Assembly (NCBI GenBank): GCA_015680685.1
Contig: MNCI01011957.1
Location: forward strand, 291,413-353,880
Direction of reading: 5' to 3'
Source: Gnetum montanum
Lineage: Eukaryota > Streptophyta > Gnetopsida > Gnetales > Gnetaceae
DNA: 62,468 nt
Made by a program: the position numbers and the translations under genes. Of this stretch, positions 56,059 through 62,468 are shown one piece after another; the first letter of the stretch is position 1, and each line of letters opens with the position of its first letter. The notes below the pieces were generated by a model that was given only the letters and a program-made list of their open reading frames with translations, was not told where the DNA came from and ran no database searches.

Positions 56059-58017
56059 GGATAATTTGCAAATGGACGCAACATTTTCAGCACCACTAAC
56101 TTTGACAGGCCCATACAGGAGGGTAGTTAGGCAATTCAACCCTATGCTAGTAGAAATTAACCCTCCCTTTGACGACATAACCATAGCTACATTGGAAACG
56201 TCCCTAGAATCGCCAGAACAGTCGACGCGCACGCTAGACCTGGAGGCTGGGGACATAACTGAAGACCCCCTCAATGAAGTTTCTATCATTACGGATAAAG
56301 GTGAAGCCAAAACGCTTAAGGTTAGTTCTTTACTAGACCAGAAAACGCACGATTCTATAAAACAAGTCCTGCAAGACAACCTCACGGTGTTTGCATGATC
56401 ATACGAGGATATGCTGGGACTAGATCCCAGGTTAATCCAGCATAACATAATCTTAGACCCGCAGATTAAAGCAGTTAGGCAAAAGGTACGAAAAATCAAG
56501 CCAGAGATCGTGCTAGCCGTGCGTGATGAGATCACTAAGCTGTATCAGGCTGGTTTCATCTGCGCAGTTGACTACTCAGATTGGGTATCTAACATTGTAG
56601 TCGTCCCAAAGAAGACCGTAAGCATACTCATCTGCATAGACTTCTGAGATTTGAACAAGGCCACGATCAAATATAATTTCCCACTACCGAGTATCGACCA
56701 ACTAGTTGATACGACAGCTGGGCATGTGCTTCTATCCTTCATGGATGGCTTTTCGGGCTACAACCAGATTTGCATCAACCCAGAACATCAATTAACCACA
56801 ACGTTCATGACGCCCTGGGGCACCTTTTGCTACACCATGATGCCTTTTGGTCTAAAAAATGCCGGAGCAACATATCAACGAGCCATGACATATAGCTTTA
56901 GCGATTACCTCTTAGGGAGACTGAATGATTATGTTGACGATATAGCTGTCAAGTCTTTAAAGTCAGAGGATCATTCAGAAGACCTGGAGTTAGTCCTCAA
57001 AAGATGCTCTAAATATGACCTCTGGCTTAACCCAAAGAAATGCGTATTCGGAGTCAAAATCGGACGCATGCTGGGGTTTGTGGTGTCAGAAACCGGCATA
57101 CGAGTTGACCCTGATAAGGTCAAAGCCATTGTCGAATTAACACCTCCCATAGACCTCAAGCAATTACGCGGGTTACAAGGACGATTACAGTTTATACGCC
57201 GGTTCATCTCGAGGTTAATCGACAAATTACACCCTATGCAACATTTTCTTAAAAAGGGGATTAATTTCGAATGGACGGAAGATTGTCAGCATGCGTTTGA
57301 TAGCCTAAAATAAGAACTTCAACACTTACCGACAGTTTTCCCACAACAAAAAGATCTACCATTTTACATTTACCTCGCAACTTCGGACGTAGCGTTAGCA
57401 GCATTACTTTGTCAAAGGAGGGATAATGGGTCGGAAGTGCCCATCTACTACTTGAGTCATGCTCTATATGCATACGAAATGAGGTACAACGAAGTAGAGC
57501 GTAACCGCGTAGCATTAGTATTTACGCTCAAAAAGTGTAGACATTACCTTTTCCGTAGCCAAGTTAACATCATCTGTAAAAATAACATCCTTAGGACCAT
57601 TATGCACAATTTATACGAGAGTAGCAGAATAGCTCGTTGGAAGGCTATCACAGCAGAATTCGATCTGCATTATGTTGGCCAATCTTCTATGAAAGGCCAG
57701 GCAATAGCTGACCAGTTAGTAACATCACCTATTGACAGTCAAGCAACCATAGAGCCTGAGTTTCCAAACGAACATGTACATAGTTTAAGCCCTGTCTTAA
57801 CAGGCCTCGAGGCAACGTTGTATTTTGACGGAGCTTCAACCGCTAAAGGTGGTAGTGCCGCCACCGTTATTACGCTATCACCTGAGGATGTACGTCTTCA
57901 CGCTTATCGCTTGACCTTCCCCTGTACGAACAATATGGCAGAGTACGAGGGGCTCCTCAGAGGATTACTAGCTGCCAGTGAACTTGATGTTCGACACTTG
58001 GCAATTACCACCGCTTA
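56059..58017 (+). pseudogene. RT5 pol: RT, RNase H and truncated second RNase H
   Basis: A single frame with three stops (TGA near 56,396 and 56,645, TAA near 57,310). Pre-RT segment with ITEDPLNEVSI; RT with DPRLIQHNIIL, FPLPSIDQLVDTTAGHVLL, MPFGLKNAGATYQRAM and the catalytic YVDD at about 56,930; connection with GFVVSETGIRVDPDKVKAI and LQGRLQFIRRF; Ty3 RNase H with FYIYLATSDVALA and YYLSHAL; second RNase H with YFDGASTAKGG and NMAEYEGLLRGLL. The frame breaks just after this, and the third catalytic Asp block (RGDSQ in RT4) is deleted. A possible splice acceptor TTTTGCAG lies directly before 56,059. Confidence 0.9.
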
Positions 58018-58998
58018 GGGTACTACTGGCCATGCATGAAAAAAGATTTCCTGACAAAGGTTAAAACTTGTGACACGTGTTAGCGTCATGTAAATCTTAT
58101 ACACGTGTCACCTACAGAGTTACATACAACTTAGATAACATGGCCATTTCAACGATGGGGACTAGACATTATAGGTCCCATCATGCTGAAATCTTCCGCA
58201 GGTCATAGCTTCATAATCACCACCACTGAGTACTTCATGAAGTGGGTAGAAGCTATTCCTTTAAGGAAGATCACATCTCAACAGATTTGCCATTTCATCT
58301 TAGATAACATTGTAACCAGATTTGGTCTCCCGATGACTATCGTGACCAAAAATGGGCCACAGTTTAGTAGTACAAAAACCAAATCCTTCTGTGATAGCCT
58401 TGGCATTAAACAATCTTTTTCCTCATCCTACTACCCACAAGCGAATGGTCAAGCTGAAGCAACAAACAAAGTAATCATCAATCTACTCAAGAAAATGCTA
58501 GATAGTAATAAGAGACAGTGGCACGAAAAGATCCTCTATGTGCTATGGGCATATCGCACTACCTGTATGATAGCTATAGACAGTACGCCCTATAGCCTAG
58601 TCTACGGATCCGAGGCGGTGCTGCCCCTCGAGTTGCAAATCCCTTCTCTGAGAATGGTCCTCTCCACGATTATAAATGAGGCTCAACACACCGAGTCTTG
58701 GATCATGGATTTGGATTCAGTAGAGGAGAAGCGAATACAGACGCTTGATACAATTGAAAAGTATCAAGACAAGCAGAGGCAAAAGCATCGTCACAATCTT
58801 CAGCAGTGTCCGATCAAGAAAGGGGATTTAGCTCTCAAAGCCGTTCGCGAACCAGTAAACAAATTCTCTGCAAACTGGGAGAGCCCTTTCTTAGTGACTG
58901 ATGCATACAACAACGAAGCATTCAAGTTAGCGGATGTCGACGGCAACCAGTTGCCAAACCCTGTCAATCATATATATCTGAAGCGGTATTACATATAG
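58018..58998 (+). pseudogene. RT5 integrase, N-terminally deleted
   Basis: It begins in a new frame at LGYYWP, so roughly 560 bp present in RT4 is missing, including the His-His half of the zinc motif; only the Cys half (CDTC) remains. A TAG near 58,079 and another change precede the open frame from 58,183: AGHSFIITTTEYFMKWVEAI (first Asp of the catalytic triad lies just upstream), TKNGPQF where the usual D is K/N-changed (TDNGPQF in RT4), YYPQANGQAEATNK with the catalytic Glu, then PYSLVYGSEAVLPLEL and the C-terminal KKGDLALKAVRE to LKRYYI. Inactive. Confidence 0.9.
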
Positions 58999-59026
58999 TG
59001 GCATCTCTAGTGTGAATATCAGGTAT

Positions 59027-59490
59027 GGCAACAATCGTCCACTACGACGTTAAACTGGCAACAAATGTCCGCTACGACGTAAAACTGGCATTCCTTGCAC
59101 GCGTCTGCCACGACGCTAAACTGGCAAGTCGCCACTGTCTGCTACGACGTAAAACTGGCAATGTTGTACAAGTCCGCCAAGACGAAAAACTGGCATCTTT
59201 TGCACGCGTCTGCCACGACGCTAAACTGGCACCGGCTGTCCTTCATGACATAAAATTGGCAAAGGTAAGCAACCATCTGCTGAGACGTAAAACCAGCACA
59301 GATTTGTCCTTGGGTCATGACGTGAAACTGACATCCACAGCACGGTCTGCCAAGACCTTAAATCAGCCCTGCCACCATCCACTACGACGTAAAACTAGCA
59401 TTTCTCGGTTCGCCTAGACTCTAAACTGGGACCATGGTCTGCTGAGACTTAAAACCAGCAACGACAGTCTATCGGGACTTAAAACTGGAA
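59027..59490 (+). repeat. Hairpin-unit array, pol to 3' LTR junction of RT5
   Basis: About 14 units, each a stem-loop followed by a TAAAACTGGCA-type tail. Stems vary together: CGTC-TGCCAC-GACG (59,101), GGTC-TGCCAA-GACC (59,344), AGTC-TATCGG-GACT (59,466), CGTC-CACTAC-GACG near 59,037. It starts about 30 bp after the integrase stop. Confidence 0.85.
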
Positions 59491-60637
59491 CTTACAGGCT
59501 GCCACCATGCAAATCAAGCGAGCATAATCATCCCTGTGTAGCTTCACGTCAAGCGGGGTGGGATATTGGGACAATCCCAACGTCGCTACCCCATCGACAT
59601 CCTACTGATCCCTCGGATGTGCCGAAGGGCATACTACTGACCCCTCGGAGATACCGTCACCGCGCCCATTCCAGCGGTGGTACCTCTGAGAGGTTAGTTC
59701 CACCACCCAAAGCCCCAAAGGCATTCCCATCAATTGCAACTTTGGGAATCTTCGCTCATCATTGCTATCAGGCCCTGGCTTCACAGATTCATCTGGCTGG
59801 TTCTTTACATAACTAGTCAGGTGTGCCAAGTCTGATGATCTTTGGCGGCGATATGCTGGGTCGAACGTCAAGGCTGAAGACCCTGGCCTCGTGCTACAGT
59901 TCCTCCTTCACGGCCTGATAACTTCATCTCACCTCTGTTGGCACTCGTTTCAACAACCTCGCCTGTTATTCAGACGAGAAATGGTATCCTATGTTTTCTT
60001 CTTTGGTTGCAGGTTACTCGCTTCAAAGATGTCGTCCAAAGGTGCATTCATCTGAGTGGTGAAGTACGAACAGCGTTTTGAAAGGGCTACTCGGGTTAGC
60101 TTGTCCACTTAGAAGCGTATTCCTCTTCACCTTATAATCCTACCCTTAGCTCCTACTTCACTTCATCCCTACCATCTGCTTTCTGTATGCAAAAGCCACA
60201 TACGCAAGCACCTGTTTTCCACACTCGCATTGCAATCAAGTCCATAAACTGACGCAACACAATTACATGTCATAGCAGAGACATCGCAGAAGTGACATGT
60301 TGTGCTCCTTTTGCAAGCATTCCTGCTATAGTCTGTAACAAAGAAATCTCAGACTGATGCGCTATGCTCGTTTGAAAGCATTTCTGTTAACACAAGTATG
60401 CATATGTTTCTATGTGTTCAATGAGGATATTCCATACTTCCACCATCCTGCTTCATTTGAGTCTTCCCCGAACCTGTTTCCTCCTGTACCATTTTATCTC
60501 CTACTGCCTCCATCTTTGCTCTTCTATGTTGACAGGGCGACACTTGAATAGCCATTGATGAACGCTGTTAGTGCTTTTGCCTCTCCAGTGTTTGGCATTT
60601 TTTGTCGACGTCTTTCGGCCAGGCCCTCTAACTGTCA
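59491..60637. other. RT5 3' internal region, no gene
   Basis: About 1.15 kb between the hairpin array and the polypurine tract, matching in position the region at 27,442-28,481 of RT4. Nothing coding is recognised. Confidence 0.6.
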
Positions 60638-60652
60638 ATAAAGAGGGGCCAT
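60638..60652 (+). other. RT5 polypurine tract
   Basis: ATAAAGAGGGGCCAT directly before the 3' LTR; the core AAAGAGGGGCCA is identical to that of RT4. Confidence 0.9.
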
Positions 60653-62238
60653 TGAAACACCATGGAAATTGCGAGTCGGCCTCAGGCAAAGATTCGTGAT
60701 TCAGGCAAGAGTACATGATAGAATTCCAGAAAGAAGAACAAGATAGGGCGATGCAAGGAGGTGCGCAGCATCAAGACTTTGATTTTTCTTTGCGGATTTC
60801 TTATCTTACTATGTTTTCCATTATTTACGCGATAGCATGCAACATAGTGTAATGACGCTTTGCGTAACATAGTCCGACATTCAAAGGCAGCTTACTTCAG
60901 TAGCTTCAGCAAAGCCCAAGGCCTAAGCAGCGTAATATGCGACTTCTCGTATATTTTGGCTAAGTCTTTTGTCCAAGGTCAGGTTTACACTCTGTACACA
61001 CAGCAACGTAATGAGCATCGAAAAAGTCAAAGAGAGACCAAAGATGCACAGTAGATCGACGCCTTTCTTTTTTTACATATTGGCCGCCTTACGCCCGTTA
61101 CGCAACGCAGCGTGTGTCAGCGTAAGTCATCGTCAAAGTAATCATTGCTTACGCCTCACTACGCACGGCGGCGTAAACGAGCGTAAAGCAGCTTGAATCT
61201 ATTGTCTTCATGCTTTATTATGCTCTTGTACGCGACACAATGCGTACAAACATAATGTAGCCCAAAATCAACTGAGACATGCCCAACCCACATTTGTCAC
61301 TCATACGCACAATACGCAGATGTGCGTATTGTGCGTAGTCACGGATTTCAACACAAGGATGGTCAAGTCAACGATCTTCCGAAAAGTTTGAAACACATGT
61401 CATCACAGCTGTGCCTTCTCCACATATCGTCAAACCTATAAATATCCCAGTTGGTGAAGAATAGAAAGGGGGACAGAGACACAGAGAAACCACCGAGATA
61501 GAGAGAAAGAGTAGCATTTTGTGGCAACCACCTTGGTAGCTCTAGCTTTCCATAGAGATAGGAGACACTTGGCTTGAGCATTGGCAGTAAGAGCAATTAT
61601 CCCTTTGGTGAAGACAACTTTCTCCATTGGCTATCATCGGCAGTTCCGAGCAAAGACTACCTAAGGCAAAAGGAGCAGACCAGAGATCCAGAGATCATCT
61701 GGTGTGGTTTGTGAGTTTCTATCGATCAGAAATAGTTGATCGATAGACGTTAGAACTTGACCTTCCTTGCATCCTTTCTCCGGCCTACAAGGTAGATCGG
61801 ATTCTATCCTGTACTCCTGCTCAGACAGTTTACTTGTTTCTTGTTGCTTTGTGTTTGCTTCATACAAAACAATCAGGGTCTCCCCAGTGTAACTTGAATA
61901 TACAAAATACTTATTTTCCCAAGTCAAACTATAGATCTTGTAATCACGCGTTTCTCTCGTGTCTGATTCCTTTTGTCGAGTTAACACTATCATCATCGTT
62001 ACCATTCATCTACATCGCTTTTCTCTCATTTCGTGACTTGCCAAATCAGATCCTTCCACGAAATATTCATAATCTTCATCGGTTTACTGATTAGTAAGTC
62101 CCTGTCTGATCGACAAGACCATTCAGGGCACCACGAATTCGTTTTTCCAGCATAGCCCTCACGCGGATCCGTGGTTAAAACTGTGTACACGGGATTTTGT
62201 TTGGTATTTTTCAGCTGTCGACATTTTTCGTCATTACA
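60653..62238 (+). repeat. RT5 3' LTR
   Basis: It begins TGAAACACCA and ends CATTACA, with a TATA-like box at about 61,436-61,444. It aligns end to end with 45,385-46,972 (1,586 versus 1,588 bp). Confidence 0.95.
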
Positions 62239-62468
62239 AAGAGCATTTGTAAAGAAGATTTGTAAAGACTATTGCTTGTAAGATGGCTTGCTAAAGGAAA
62301 GATTTCAGCCTCTTTGTCATGGTCCTGTGAGTTATGCATTTTATTTTTTATTTTGTTTAAATTGTTTAGCTAGTGGTTTAGATAGTATTATCCTTGGCAA
62401 GTAATTTTGGGATTTTTAGATTGCTCTTACTGTTCTTGTTGCCCGATAGAAATTTCTATTAAAATTTT
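62239..62468. other. Right flank of RT5
   Basis: Starts with the AAGAG duplication and continues as AT-rich sequence that follows on from 45,384. No gene seen. Confidence 0.6.

Larger units (their letters stand above)
45385..62238 (+). mobile_element. RT5: complete Tat-like Ty3/gypsy element carrying an antisense gene
   Basis: RT5 is 16,854 bp, with LTRs 45,385-46,972 and 60,653-62,238 and perfect AAGAG duplications at 45,380-45,384 and 62,239-62,243. Plus-strand order: LTR, primer site, gag, protease, hairpin array, antisense gene (minus strand), RT, RNase H, second RNase H (truncated), integrase, hairpin array, polypurine tract, LTR. It is the best preserved element: gag and RT keep a single frame over long distances with only a few stops. 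In the first 280 LTR bases I count about 18 differences, so it looks younger than RT4. An internal deletion removes the end of the second RNase H and the start of integrase. Confidence 0.95.

Noticed and set aside
28482-59490. CRISPR-like interpretation of the regularly spaced short units
   Set aside because: The spacers are not unique sequences of even length, the units vary as stems with paired change, no cas-like gene exists, and the surroundings are plant retrotransposons.

Overview
This window looks like nuclear DNA of a land plant with a large, repeat-rich genome. No ordinary host gene, rRNA, tRNA or CRISPR array is visible. It consists almost entirely of Ty3/gypsy LTR retrotransposons, nested and decayed, mostly by C-to-T and G-to-A change. 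The plant assignment rests on plant-type gag, dual RNase H (Tat clade) and tRNA-Asp primer sites; the species cannot be told from the sequence. I call the elements RT1 to RT5.

Left half (1-26,173). RT1 (+, about 838-25,410) is an old Athila-like remnant. Its integrase is split by RT2 (-, 6,914-23,896), whose flanks GGACC/GGATC are a near-perfect 5-bp target duplication; reading across the junction restores the integrase frame. RT2 carries gag, protease, the start of reverse transcriptase and a long accessory ORF. Its RT start is split by RT3 (+, 12,206-19,458), flanked by perfect CAAAG duplications. RT3 has gag and protease but no RT, RNase H or integrase. A roughly 0.85-kb inverted repeat sits inside the RT1 gag.

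Right half (26,174-62,238). RT4 (-, 26,174-44,500, duplication CCAGA) and RT5 (+, 45,385-62,238, duplication AAGAG) are complete 17-18 kb elements of one Tat-like lineage, with identical primer site and polypurine tract and a second RNase H before integrase. RT4 contains two assembly gaps. RT4 also splits an unidentified coding-like stretch (25,424-26,173 plus 44,506-44,724).

The striking system is in RT4 and RT5. Between protease and RT each carries, on the strand opposite to its own pol, an intron-containing gene with eight matching exons and matching intron phases. The predicted product of about 1,060-1,100 residues has an N-terminal FCP1/HAD-phosphatase-like domain that has lost its catalytic acids, a central domain resembling the putative plant transposon protein of other Ty3/gypsy accessory ORFs, and a C-terminal coiled coil with an acidic tail. 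Antisense orientation would let introns survive the RNA stage of transposition. Arrays of 20-25 bp units flank this gene and lie again between integrase and the 3' LTR. Each unit has a short stem whose two sides change together, followed by TAAAACTGG. A second motif, the palindrome GCGTATACGC, is spread through the LTR of RT4 and intron 1 of its antisense gene.
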